From contig NZ_JACYTQ010000002.1 in the NCBI RefSeq assembly GCF_014841125.1, positions 806,001 to 870,000 of the forward strand: a DNA stretch of 64,000 nt, in the 5' to 3' direction. A program made the position numbers and the translations under genes. This document shows positions 7,360 to 16,235 of this stretch, in pieces. Position 1 is the first letter of the stretch. Every line of letters starts with the position of its first letter. The stretch comes from Echinicola arenosa. GTDB taxonomy: Bacteria > Bacteroidota > Bacteroidia > Cytophagales > Cyclobacteriaceae. The notes beneath the pieces were generated by a model that worked only from the letters and a program-made list of their open reading frames with translations, did no database searches and was not told the origin of the DNA.

Positions 7360-8781
7360 ATGTGCTGGGCAAAAAGTAATCTTCTGACAGTCATCCCGTT
7401 GTTTATTTCTTTATTCTGTTATTCCCAAACGCCCAACATCGTTATGATCATGACAGATGATCAGGGCTGGATGGATGTAGGATTTAATGGAAATGAAGTG
7501 ATCAAAACCCCAAACATGGATAAATTAGCTTCCATGGGTATGATTTTTAATCGCTTTTACAGCGCTGGCCCCGTATGCTCTCCGACCCGTGCGAGTTACA
7601 TTACCGGAAGAAATCCAGTTCGAATTGGCATTGCTGACGCCAATCAAGGACATATGAAACCTGAAGAAATCACTCTTCCTGAGTTGCTCAAAGATAATGG
7701 ATATGCAACAGGGCATTTTGGGAAATGGCATTTGGGAACCCTGACAAAAGAAACCAAAGATGGCAATAGAGGTGGAAGGCCAGAACAAGAAACTCACTAT
7801 AGTTTGCCCAGTATGCATGGGTACGACACCTATTTCTGTTCTGAATCCAAAGTAGCCACTTATGATCCGCTTAAAGTTCCTGAGAAGTTTGAGGATGGAG
7901 AGAGTCTACGCTACGGTTGGAAGGCTATTGATAAAGATAAGCCATCCAAAGCCTATGGCACCTTTTATTGGATAGAAGAAGAACAGATGGCTAAGGATAA
8001 TCTAGAAGGAGATGATGCCAGAGTGATCATGGATAGGGTTTTGCCTTTTATAGATCAATCCATAAAAGATGATGATCCATTCTTTACCAGCATATGGTTT
8101 CACACTCCCCACCTACCTGTTGTATCTGACGTTCAACATAGGGAACTTTATGCTAATCTAAGTTTTGAGAAACAGTTGTACTATGGAACCATAACAGCTT
8201 TGGATGAGCAGATCGGAAGACTTTGGGATTATTTAGAAGAACATGGACTAGCAGAAAATACCCTGATTTTCTTTTGCAGTGACAATGGACCTGAAGTACA
8301 AACTCCAGGAAGTGCAGGAACCTTTAGAGGAAAAAAAAGAAGTCTTTACGAAGGAGGTGTTCGGGTACCTGCCTTTGTACTTTGGAAAGGTCATATCAAG
8401 GGAAGAAACAGAACAGACTTTCCGGCTGTAACCAGTGATTATCTACCAACTATATTGGACCTTTTGGATATACCCTATCCGAATAAAAGACCCATTGATG
8501 GAGAAAGCTTCTACCCTATTCTTTTGGGAAGTGAACAAAATAGGGCAAAGCCTATTGGCTTTATTTATCGAAACAATCAACGAATATCATGGGTAAATGA
8601 ACAGTATAAATTGATTAGAGATGACCATCAAAAACCAATGGAACTTTATGACTTGATAAACGACCCAAAAGAATCCGAAAATATCATTCAGCAGCTTCCC
8701 TTTATCGCGGCACAAATGGAAACAGAAATTAACAAGTGGCTGATTTCAGTAGAAAACAGTAAAAAAGGCTTAGATTATTAG
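7360..8781 (+). CDS. Secreted sulfatase (S1 family), Cys-type
   Basis: A 473-residue formylglycine-dependent sulfatase. It has a signal peptide cut near SQ23, metal-binding Asp33-Asp34 in MTDDQGW, the maturation motif CSPTR (Cys73 becomes formylglycine), GKWHLG with active-site Lys and His, and SDNGPE as the second metal site. It removes sulfate esters from carbohydrates, probably in the periplasm. The substrate cannot be read from sequence. No sulfatase-maturating enzyme gene is in the window. Confidence 0.92.
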   Translation: MCWAKSNLLTVIPLFISLFCYSQTPNIVMIMTDDQGWMDVGFNGNEVIKTPNMDKLASMGMIFNRFYSAGPVCSPTRASYITGRNPVRIGIADANQGHMKPEEITLPELLKDNGYATGHFGKWHLGTLTKETKDGNRGGRPEQETHYSLPSMHGYDTYFCSESKVATYDPLKVPEKFEDGESLRYGWKAIDKDKPSKAYGTFYWIEEEQMAKDNLEGDDARVIMDRVLPFIDQSIKDDDPFFTSIWFHTPHLPVVSDVQHRELYANLSFEKQLYYGTITALDEQIGRLWDYLEEHGLAENTLIFFCSDNGPEVQTPGSAGTFRGKKRSLYEGGVRVPAFVLWKGHIKGRNRTDFPAVTSDYLPTILDLLDIPYPNKRPIDGESFYPILLGSEQNRAKPIGFIYRNNQRISWVNEQYKLIRDDHQKPMELYDLINDPKESENIIQQLPFIAAQMETEINKWLISVENSKKGLDY

Positions 8782-9098
8782 AAATGAAGCATCTGATTTG
8801 ATAAATAAGAGCTTTATATTTCAACCTGCTCAAATTACAAAGTGAAGAAAATCCTTTCTTCCCAAATTTCTGCTTGATCTAGAAAAGCTAAAAACTTATT
8901 CTTTGTCAAACCAGAGGACAATTACCTGGAAGCCCACTACCTATCCCACCATGATGTCAAGTATCAACTGCTAAGAAACACACTTAAAACATTCTAGAAT
9001 TCTATAATTTCCACAATAGGGTCTATTGATAATCCCTGAGATTAGTTGACTAAAGCCTATTAAAAGCTTAAATTACAATCTACTTAAAATGTAATCAA
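8782..9098. other. Intergenic region with a possible coding remnant
   Basis: 317 bp without an intact gene. On the plus strand, 8878-8997 is open and ends in TAG with plausible codon use (FFVKPEDNYLEAHYLSHHD...), but an in-frame TGA at 8875 and no start precede it. An adjacent frame is open just upstream (SFLPKFLLDLEKLK). This would fit a frameshifted gene remnant, but I do not recognise a family. No terminator is clear after the sulfatase. Confidence 0.25.
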
Positions 9099-9443
9099 AT
9101 GGCTTATAATACCTTTTTAGCAGATAGAATTGAACATGTGCTCAGTCATGCCGGCCAACCATTTGAAGCGAAGAAGATGATGGGTGGACTTTGCTTTATG
9201 GTCAATGGAAAAATGTGCATTGGCGTTCATGAAGACAGGATCATGGCGAGAGTTGGGCCCGAACAATATGAGGATGCTCTCCATCAAGCAGGCTGTATGG
9301 AAATGAACTTTACTGGCAAAAGCATGAAAGGTTTTGTCTTTATTGATGGTACTGTGGTGGATACTGAGCCACAACTGGAATATTGGGTGGACAAGTGCCT
9401 AAAGTTTAATCCACAGGCCAAGTCAAGTAAGAAGAAAAACTAA
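9099..9443 (+). CDS. TfoX/Sxy N-terminal domain protein
   Basis: A 114-residue protein made only of the TfoX N-terminal domain. Family features are the opening helix, the FEAKKMMGGLCFMVNGKMCIGV hairpin, DRIMARVGPEQYEDAL, and GFVFIDG. Stand-alone domains are common in Bacteroidota and are not proven competence regulators. The C-terminus is Lys-rich. It lies 39 bp before an MFS transporter gene and may be cotranscribed with it. Confidence 0.83.
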   Translation: MAYNTFLADRIEHVLSHAGQPFEAKKMMGGLCFMVNGKMCIGVHEDRIMARVGPEQYEDALHQAGCMEMNFTGKSMKGFVFIDGTVVDTEPQLEYWVDKCLKFNPQAKSSKKKN

Positions 9444-9482
9444 GTGAAATGCTTAGCTTTACTTTTCATAGGCAAGTAAAAA

Positions 9483-10649
9483 ATGTCAACAAGAAAAGGT
9501 ATTCTTCCTCTCATTGTAATCGCCCAGTTTTGCTGCACCTCTCTTTGGTTTGCAGGAAATGCCATAATGAAGGATTTACTGCTCAATTTCAACCTTGGAA
9601 CTGAAACGCTCGCACACCTCACCTCAGCTGTACAGTTTGATTTTATTCTGGGAACATTACTTTTTGCTTTCTTCAATATCTCCGATAGGTTTTCACCATC
9701 GAAAGTCTTCTTAAGTTGTGCACTTTTGGGAGGAGTTTTCAACCTTGGAATTCTATGGTCAAACAATACACTGTTCAGTTTAATCGCAGTTAGGTTTTTA
9801 ACTGGGTTTTGCTTGGCAGGGATTTACCCAGTAGGAATGAAAATCGCTTCGGATTATTTTGATAAAGGACTAGGAAAATCACTGGGGTTTTTGGTAGGGG
9901 CATTGGTTTTGGGAACAGCCTTTCCTCATCTTCTCAAAGCCTTTTCATTTGGATTTCCATGGGTATATGTAATCCTATTTACCACAGGCCTCGCTATTGT
10001 TGGCGGTTTGATGATAGGGATTTTCGTCCCCGATGGACCTAACAGACAAGCCTCCGCTAAAGTAGACTTTAGTATTATATTCAATATTTTCAAAAAGACT
10101 GATTTTAAAGCAGCAGCAATGGGTTACTTTGGACATATGTGGGAGCTTTATGCCTTTTGGGCATTTATTCCTGTGACCCTATCCGCTTATAAAACCACCC
10201 ACCTTTCCGCCTCTTTTGGAATTTCTTTATGGTCATTTATTATCATTGGCATTGGGGCTTTAGGTTGTGTGACTGCCGGCTACCTTTCTGTAAACCATGG
10301 AGCAAAAAAAATCGCCTCTATAGCATTAGGTTCATCTGGACTTTGCTGTATATTTTCTCCGTTAGCATTTTTTCAGCCATCTCCGGTTCTATTCCTACTG
10401 TTTTTAATCTTTTGGGGATTCACTGTCGTAGCAGATTCACCACTTTTCTCGAGCCTCGTTGCCCAAAATGCACCTTCTACAAACAAAGGCACTGCCCTTA
10501 CTATTGTCAATTGTCTAGGCTTCGCCATTACCATTTTCAGTATTCAGCTCCTCAATTTCCTTCACAATGCATTCTATCCATCCTATATTTTCATTTTCTT
10601 AGCAATTGGCCCAGCCTTGGGTCTATTGGCAATATGGAAAAGAAAATGA
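9483..10649 (+). CDS. MFS transporter
   Basis: A 388-residue inner-membrane protein with about twelve hydrophobic segments. The conserved loop between helices 2 and 3 is recognisable but degenerate (NISDRFSPSKVF), and RFLTGFCLAGIYPVGMKIASDYF matches the helix 4-5 region of the major facilitator superfamily. A short polar loop (VPDGPNRQASAKVDF) divides the two halves. The substrate is unknown. Its position between sulfatase genes hints at, but does not prove, export or uptake of glycan products. Confidence 0.85.
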   Translation: MSTRKGILPLIVIAQFCCTSLWFAGNAIMKDLLLNFNLGTETLAHLTSAVQFDFILGTLLFAFFNISDRFSPSKVFLSCALLGGVFNLGILWSNNTLFSLIAVRFLTGFCLAGIYPVGMKIASDYFDKGLGKSLGFLVGALVLGTAFPHLLKAFSFGFPWVYVILFTTGLAIVGGLMIGIFVPDGPNRQASAKVDFSIIFNIFKKTDFKAAAMGYFGHMWELYAFWAFIPVTLSAYKTTHLSASFGISLWSFIIIGIGALGCVTAGYLSVNHGAKKIASIALGSSGLCCIFSPLAFFQPSPVLFLLFLIFWGFTVVADSPLFSSLVAQNAPSTNKGTALTIVNCLGFAITIFSIQLLNFLHNAFYPSYIFIFLAIGPALGLLAIWKRK

Positions 10650-10763
10650 ATCAATTATAACGGTAGAACCTGTAAATCCAAAATAAACACATAATACCTA
10701 GAGCAAAAGAAAGAAGCTCAACCATTATATCTTAAAATTATAAAACCATCAATTATCCTTCCA

Positions 10764-12071
10764 ATGAAAAAATTACTGCTGTTACTATTTCTTTGCTTTA
10801 CTCTAAAGAGCCAAGCGTTTCAAGCTTCTAATAATAGAAGACCAAATATCATCCTGATTATGGCTGATGACTTAGGCTTTGAAACCCTTGGAATTAATGG
10901 TAGCGACAGTTATGAGACTCCTCACCTAGACATGATGGCAAAACAGGGAATGAACTTTACCCAATGCTACTCCATGCCCCTTTGTACGCCCAGTCGGGTG
11001 CAACTCATGACAGGAAAGTATAATATCCGAAACTACATTGGTTTTGGCTTATTGGACCCCAATGAACAGACTTTTGGTCATTACCTTAAAGAAGCAGGCT
11101 ATGATAATTTTACTGCCGGCAAATGGCAACTATATGGGAATAACCACCAAAGACAACTGGCAGGAAACAGAGAAGGCTCACTGCCAGAAGAAGCAGGTTT
11201 TGAGGATTATTGCCTCTGGCAAGTCAAACAGCTTGGAAGCAGATATAAAGATCCTCTACTGAGTAGTCCTGAAGGAGACAAAGTATATGAAGGAGAATTT
11301 GGCCCGGACATATTTGTAGATCAAATTATTGAATTCATTGGTGAAGAACGCCAAAATCCGTTTTTTGTCTACTTTCCTATGGCACTAACACATGACCCTT
11401 TTGTTCCCACACCAGACAATCCCAGCTTTTCTACTTTTGATGCCAAAAGTAAAACCAATGACCCACAATATTTTAAGGAGATGGTTCACTACATGGACAA
11501 ACTCGTTGGAAAAATTATCAACGCAGTAAATCAAAATGCAGAAAACACCTTGGTCATTTTTATTGGTGATAATGGAACAGATCATGATGTGACTTCTGTA
11601 CAAAACGGTTTAGAAGTCGCAGGCGACAAAGGACACACTACACTGGCAGGTACCCATGTGCCCATGATTGCCTATTGGAAGGATAAAATCAAAGCAGGTC
11701 AGGTTAACCAGAACCTTATTGACTTTACTGACTTCGTCCCCACACTACTGGATGTGTCAGGTTATAAAAAGAGTGAAAGACCATTTACAGATGGTATAAG
11801 TTTTTACCCGCAACTTCTCAATCAAAAGGCTCAGGAAAGACAATGGGTATATTGTTATTATGACCCGAATTGGGGAAACTTTGAAAAAAGCGTATTTGTC
11901 CATGATCAAAAGTGGAAACTTTATGAAAATGGAAGCATTTATAATCTCGATAGGGATCCGCTCGAAAAAGCACCATTGGATAAATCAAGCTTAAATAAAA
12001 AAACGCTTAGAAAAATAGCGACATTCCAACAAGTACTTAATCAATTTACCACCGTGGAAGGCCAAGAATGA
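10764..12071 (+). CDS. Secreted sulfatase (S1 family), Cys-type
   Basis: A 435-residue sulfatase. It has a signal peptide (MKKLLLLLFLCFTLKSQA), metal-binding Asp35-Asp36 in MADDLGF, the maturation motif CTPSR (Cys74), AGKWQLYG in place of the usual GKWHLG, and GDNGTDHD for the second metal site. The His-to-Gln change in GKWQ is seen in some S1 subfamilies and may mark substrate preference. It starts 114 bp after the MFS gene. The TetR-type regulator and its putative operator follow directly. Confidence 0.92.
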   Translation: MKKLLLLLFLCFTLKSQAFQASNNRRPNIILIMADDLGFETLGINGSDSYETPHLDMMAKQGMNFTQCYSMPLCTPSRVQLMTGKYNIRNYIGFGLLDPNEQTFGHYLKEAGYDNFTAGKWQLYGNNHQRQLAGNREGSLPEEAGFEDYCLWQVKQLGSRYKDPLLSSPEGDKVYEGEFGPDIFVDQIIEFIGEERQNPFFVYFPMALTHDPFVPTPDNPSFSTFDAKSKTNDPQYFKEMVHYMDKLVGKIINAVNQNAENTLVIFIGDNGTDHDVTSVQNGLEVAGDKGHTTLAGTHVPMIAYWKDKIKAGQVNQNLIDFTDFVPTLLDVSGYKKSERPFTDGISFYPQLLNQKAQERQWVYCYYDPNWGNFEKSVFVHDQKWKLYENGSIYNLDRDPLEKAPLDKSSLNKKTLRKIATFQQVLNQFTTVEGQE

Positions 12072-12462
12072 ATACCATTCATTGTGCTATTTTTTATTAT
12101 CCAGAAAGAAAACCACACAAATTACCAACTAAGTAGATAGGGTTTACTGGAATAAAAACAAAAAAACCCTGTAGGTCTTTAGACCTAAATTTTATATATT
12201 TAGCAGATAATATTAAATTAATAAAATTAGGCCATTTGCTTATTTTGTGAAATTTTTGTTAATTTTCACTTAAAAATATAAGTTTATATTGGTTTATAAC
12301 AAGATTATAGCTGTTAGTTTAGCTGAGATAAAACTCAAAAAATCGATAGTTATAAAATTTAGAAATTGGCAATCCTCTGTTTTTTTGCTTGATTTGTGTT
12401 CTTGTCAGTTTTTCACTACCAAATATTTAAGAATAAAACTGGCGTTTATTGTCCTTTAGATT
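12072..12462. other. AT-rich regulatory region before the TetR-type gene
   Basis: 391 bp without a gene. It contains a loose AGGGTTT/AAACCCT inverted repeat near 12139-12170 and the perfect operator-like palindrome at 12172-12187. A TATATATTTA stretch follows at once, then a long AT-rich leader. The long untranslated stretch before the regulator would suit autoregulation. I see no RNA gene. Confidence 0.5.
12172..12187. promoter_or_regulatory. Putative TetR-family operator, site A
   Basis: TAGGTCTTTAGACCTA has perfect 7-bp arms around TT. It lies 275 bp upstream of the TetR-type regulator gene. The same element occurs at 25036, 34778 and 46404. The size and symmetry suit a TetR dimer, and the position suits autoregulation. 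The link to this regulator is inferred. Confidence 0.6.
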
Positions 12463-13122
12463 ATGGAAAAGAAGAAGAAAATATCCACAAAACAAAGAAT
12501 TTTAAATGAGGCCATAAGGCTCTATAATGAAAATGGTGCTCACAATATTACCAGTAGACACATTGCTGCCGAACTTGGTATCAGTCATGGCAATTTAGAT
12601 TATCATTACAATAACCGTGAGGCTATCCTTCTGGCTATTTATAAGCAGATGAGAGAGGAAATGACAAACTCTTATCAGGAAAAAAGTAATAATGGCAATT
12701 CTTCTTTTGATCATTTCCACCTTTTGCTGATGCACTTAGAAAGGTTCCAGATGAAATACCGCTTTTTTAACCTGGATGTTTTGGAAATGTCCAGATCGTA
12801 TCCCGAAGTCAGCAAATTATTGAAAGAGACAATAGAACTTCGGAAAGAGCAAATGTCAAAGGTGTTTAAAAGCTTTGTGAGTGATGGACTTTTGGAGGAC
12901 AAAAGTAATATTGCTTTAATCAGACTACAACATACCATCCGCATCATCATCACTTTTTGGCTCTCTCAGCGCGAAGTACTTCCAGGCTACAGGTTCAATG
13001 AAAAGGGAGAAATGACCAAACACATTTGGGACTTATTGATTCCATATATGACAGAAAAAGGCCTAGAGGAGTACAAGCATACCATTGAAAAATATAGCGA
13101 AGAGCTTGAAGAAATAGAGTAA
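12463..13122 (+). CDS. TetR/AcrR family transcriptional regulator
   Basis: A 219-residue regulator. Residues about 9-55 form the TetR DNA-binding domain: RILNEAIRLYNENGAHNITSRHIAAELGISHGNLDYHYNNREAIL, with the helix-turn-helix at ITSRHIAAELGISHGNLDYHY. The remaining helical part would bind ligand and dimerise, and resembles no specific characterised member I can name. It ends with a strong terminator. Neighbouring sulfatases and the shared palindrome suggest it controls sulfated-glycan genes. The effector is unknown. Confidence 0.88.
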   Translation: MEKKKKISTKQRILNEAIRLYNENGAHNITSRHIAAELGISHGNLDYHYNNREAILLAIYKQMREEMTNSYQEKSNNGNSSFDHFHLLLMHLERFQMKYRFFNLDVLEMSRSYPEVSKLLKETIELRKEQMSKVFKSFVSDGLLEDKSNIALIRLQHTIRIIITFWLSQREVLPGYRFNEKGEMTKHIWDLLIPYMTEKGLEEYKHTIEKYSEELEEIE

Positions 13123-13138
13123 TTTTCCATAACCATAG

Positions 13139-13178
13139 AAACAAAAGGGGCAAATGTATTTTGCTCCTTTTGTTTTTC
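13139..13178 (+). terminator. Intrinsic terminator after the TetR-type gene
   Basis: AACAAAAGGGGCAAA pairs with TTTGCTCCTTTTGTT (one G-T pair) across a short loop and ends in a T run. The A-rich left side could also act on the convergent minus-strand gene. Confidence 0.75.
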
Positions 13179-13201
13179 ATTATAATTACCGAATTATTAA
13201 T

Positions 13202-13684
13202 TTAGCCTTTATCTGCTTTTTGGTTCTTTTTAAGGAGTTTTAGTTTGGGCTGAATATACTTTTGACAAAAAGGAGCATCAGGCCGACTCTGGTAATAATT
13301 TAACAAATCAGCCGAATTTCGTCTAAATGATACAAAGGGTAAAATTTGGGTAATGATATTCCCAGACCAAAGTTGCTGCAAATCCTCCAAATTCTTTTGA
13401 ACTATTTCATGCTGTTCATGGCTGAACACGTAAATCGCTGATCGGTATTTTTCTCTCATACTATGTTCAGAAGTACAGCTATGCGTCAGTAAATGGGATT
13501 TTATTAATTGATGGAGAGAAATGATCTGGGGATCGAAATCCACCAAGACAGCTTCCGAAAAGCTACTGTACTTGCCCGACGATGCAATCCACCCTTGGTC
13601 AACATTTCCCACTCCCTCAATGGACTGAAACACCGCTTCTGTGCACCAATGGCATCCTCCACCAAATCCCATTTTCTCCATCAT
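13202..13684 (-). CDS. msrA: Peptide-methionine (S)-S-oxide reductase (MsrA-like)
   Basis: A 160-residue cytoplasmic enzyme repairing the S epimer of methionine sulfoxide. The active-site region is GGGCHWCTEAVFQSIEGV; the canonical motif is GCFWC/GCFWG, so Phe is replaced by His. GWIASSGKYSSFSEAVLVDFDP covers the next conserved block. The C-terminal APFCQKYIQPKL supplies a likely resolving Cys. The family's usual YRS block appears as REKYRSAIYV. It has no signal peptide. MsrB lies about 0.6 kb upstream on the same strand, separated by a pseudogene. The start could be one codon later. Confidence 0.82.
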   Translation of the reverse strand: MMEKMGFGGGCHWCTEAVFQSIEGVGNVDQGWIASSGKYSSFSEAVLVDFDPQIISLHQLIKSHLLTHSCTSEHSMREKYRSAIYVFSHEQHEIVQKNLEDLQQLWSGNIITQILPFVSFRRNSADLLNYYQSRPDAPFCQKYIQPKLKLLKKNQKADKG

Positions 13685-13703
13685 CGACTTGAAAACATTA
13701 TTC

Positions 13704-14260
13704 TTATTGATTGTTTCTTAACGGCCTTACCATGTTAAAGATCTGTCCCTCTGGATTCCTACAGACAAAATAAACATGGCTTGGCTGTCCATTTTGAATG
13801 AGGACTTGCGGCCTCTCCAACTTGGGCAAATTCACGTTTTCTCCATTTGAAAACTTAATATTTCGATTATAAGCAATCGGGTTTTCCGAGGTCTTCCACA
13901 CCAAGCCATCTTCTGAACTGGCTAAAAACTCAGCACCAGACTCACCTGTAATCGCCTCATTCATGCATTTGGCGAGCATATGATAAAATGGCCCCTCGGG
14001 CTTATCTGCTACAGCTAACACTATTTCGCTATTGGTTACCCAAGCGCTCATGCCAAGATGTTTGGGCCAGCTGCTGGCGAACATATAGTAAATACCATCT
14101 TCTCCTTTGATCACCGAACCGCCCCAAACGATTTAGCCTTCTATTTGAAACGCCCCTTCCTTGGGAGAAGGCTCCATTGATTATAGAATAGGTTGTTTTG
14201 AGCGAAAAGGGTAGTCTGACAGATCAAAAAGAAATAAACTATAAAACGAATACTTCTCAT
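13704..14260 (-). pseudogene. Decayed glycosidase gene (five-bladed propeller, GH43/GH117-like)
   Basis: A signal peptide (MRSIRFIVYFFLICQTTLFAQ) starts at 14260. The frame breaks at a CCC run (minus strand; 14163-14165), where one missing base would restore LLPKEGAFQIEG. A TAA then stands at 14133-14135 before IVWGGSVIKGEDGIYYMFAS, where the family has a coding residue. Further on, ADKPEGPFYH jumps directly to MLAKCMNEAITGES at about 13980, skipping the central propeller blades in frame. The end (KLERPQVLIQNGQPSHVYF) is intact. Three independent lesions mean no functional product. The family is recognised from conserved segments; the exact GH number is uncertain. Confidence 0.75.
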
Positions 14261-14301
14261 GAATGACTGGATAATAATGGCTTCATTAGAGTGGTTTTGA
14301 A

Positions 14302-15345
14302 TTACCCTACTTTTTTCAAAGATACCGCGTTCACACAATACCGCAAGCCACTGGGAGCTGGACCATCTGGAAATACGTGCCCCAAATGTGCATCACAGGT
14401 ATTGCAGGTGATCTCTACCCTGACCATGCCAAAGCTGGCATCCTTATGGTAGGCCACTGCATTTTCCTCCACTGGTTGTGTAAAAGATGGCCACCCAGTA
14501 CCGCTTTCAAATTTCTCCTCCGCGTCAAAAAGCAGGGTATCACAACAAGTGCAGGCATACTTCCCCGGCTCGAATAAGCTACACATCTCTGAACTGTGGG
14601 CTCGCTCTGTTCCCTTTAGCCTTGTAATTTGAAACTGTTCAGGGCTAAGAGTTGCTTTCCATTCTGCCTCACTCTTATCTACTCGCTTTGAGGGGATTGG
14701 ATTACCATGATTGGCAAATTGAATAATATTGTTCCAGTTAAGCATACTATTAATGTTTTTAAATCTCTGTGTTTTATCACCAAGGTTTTCATTCTCTCTG
14801 CTAACTAACCTTAAATCGCACCCTTCAGGTTCCGTTAATTCGCTTTGAGATGTAGGTTCATCGATTATCAGGACATTTCCACTTAGTATTTCATCAAGTT
14901 TGTAATCAAGTCGCATCAAGGCATTATTTGGATCGGAACCAAACATGCTATAGGCAACAAGACCATTGGCATCCACCAAAATCCAATGAGGGGTTCCACC
15001 AGCTTTAAAATCCAAAAAGGTGGTGTTTAAATTTTGATCTTTAAAATAGGGAAATCGAACAAAAAATTTCTCCCTCGCCTCCTCCAATTTACACATTGGT
15101 ATTTCATTGCCATCAAAAATAGAATGAACTCCAAGTACATTGATCTTTTCTCCTAACTCATATACTAATCTATTTGCAAAAGGAATGGCTCTTCCTTTAC
15201 AACCAGGACAGTTTAAGCTAAAGAAAAGCACTACTAAAGGTTGACCAATATAATCCTTTGGACTAGGAACGGCATCTCCAAAAATACTTTCTAGATGCCA
15301 TTCCGGAAGCTTTTCTCCCAATGTCAAACTATACAAATGATCCAT
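14302..15345 (-). CDS. msrB: Thioredoxin-like/MsrB fusion protein
   Basis: A 347-residue two-domain protein. Residues 1-157 form a redoxin (TlpA/AhpC-like) domain with FFSLNCPGC (Cys46, Cys49) and a cis-Pro region GGTPHWILVD. Residues about 200-347 are a methionine-R-sulfoxide reductase: zinc pairs CTCC and CNTC, SGTGWPSF, DAHLGHVFPDGP and catalytic RYCVNAVSL (Cys337). The redoxin half probably reduces its own MsrB half, as in PilB-type proteins. No signal peptide is seen, so it is likely cytoplasmic. An internal Met at MLNWNN near residue 201 marks where a separate msrB gene would start. Confidence 0.85.
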   Translation of the reverse strand: MDHLYSLTLGEKLPEWHLESIFGDAVPSPKDYIGQPLVVLFFSLNCPGCKGRAIPFANRLVYELGEKINVLGVHSIFDGNEIPMCKLEEAREKFFVRFPYFKDQNLNTTFLDFKAGGTPHWILVDANGLVAYSMFGSDPNNALMRLDYKLDEILSGNVLIIDEPTSQSELTEPEGCDLRLVSRENENLGDKTQRFKNINSMLNWNNIIQFANHGNPIPSKRVDKSEAEWKATLSPEQFQITRLKGTERAHSSEMCSLFEPGKYACTCCDTLLFDAEEKFESGTGWPSFTQPVEENAVAYHKDASFGMVRVEITCNTCDAHLGHVFPDGPAPSGLRYCVNAVSLKKVG

Positions 15346-15395
15346 TTCCTATTAAGCCCTATTATACAAATATTTTATTGAACAATATGCTCTTA

Positions 15396-16133
15396 TTATT
15401 TAGGCTGGTTATTCATAGATAAATAATTAGGCTCTTCCTTTTCATCAGAGAGCAACATTCTGTAATAAATATCAATGACTATAGGAAGTTTTTGGAACCA
15501 GGTGAACTCCTTTCCTGCTAAATTTTCAAGGTGTCTTTGGGCAATCATGACCGCATGAATATCCTCTAATTTGTATTTGACCTCAACATAGCGCATGAAG
15601 TCTTGATCCTTTTGTTTTGATTTAGCCATTGCATACATAAACAACCCCTCCTTATTGTACCTCAAAGTGGAGTCTGAAGGAACTTCCTCTGCATTGGAAG
15701 ATGTGAGTAAAAATTGGAATCTCTTATCATTCAAACTAAGTTCCATGGATTCTTCGGGATATTCAACAGGCATTAGCTGGTCTACAGGATAATTGGGGTA
15801 AGTAGCCTTTTCGGATTCATAGATATAAATATCCTTTCTCAGGCCACTGTCCTCCAGTTTTGCAACAAGTAAATCCCTGCCCCTTACTTGGCTTAGGTTA
15901 AGTGATCTTCGGTGTGAAACATCATTGAGAAATTGATAAGACTTTTCGGATGGACTGGTATTGACAGGATATCGTTGCAATAAAAATTGGTCAAATGAGG
16001 CGACTAGAGCATTTAAAGCTTCCATCTTTTCAGCTCCAAGCGCATTTGCAAAGTCCTCCATTTCCTGATGCTCTGAAGTGCAAGAAGCACCTAACCCTAT
16101 TATGCAAAACATTATTATGTAAAACTTTTTCAT
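15396..16133 (-). CDS. Hypothetical lipoprotein
   Basis: A 245-residue protein with lipobox GLGASC near residue 18, then a helical mature part of mixed charge. I do not recognise a domain. A repeated theme of basic-aromatic segments (QRYPVN, FTWFQKLPIVIDIYYRML) suggests a compact globular protein. It lies 50 bp upstream of the thioredoxin-MsrB gene on the same strand, so it may be cotranscribed with oxidative repair genes. The function is unknown. Confidence 0.6.
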   Translation of the reverse strand: MKKFYIIMFCIIGLGASCTSEHQEMEDFANALGAEKMEALNALVASFDQFLLQRYPVNTSPSEKSYQFLNDVSHRRSLNLSQVRGRDLLVAKLEDSGLRKDIYIYESEKATYPNYPVDQLMPVEYPEESMELSLNDKRFQFLLTSSNAEEVPSDSTLRYNKEGLFMYAMAKSKQKDQDFMRYVEVKYKLEDIHAVMIAQRHLENLAGKEFTWFQKLPIVIDIYYRMLLSDEKEEPNYLSMNNQPK

Positions 16134-16235
16134 ACGCCCCAGACTAAGATGAAAATGTATATTTCAATTACCCAATGACGGGTTTTCTTTAATATACGTA
16201 AAATAGTCATTTTCAGGCGTTAGTACCCCAGGAAA

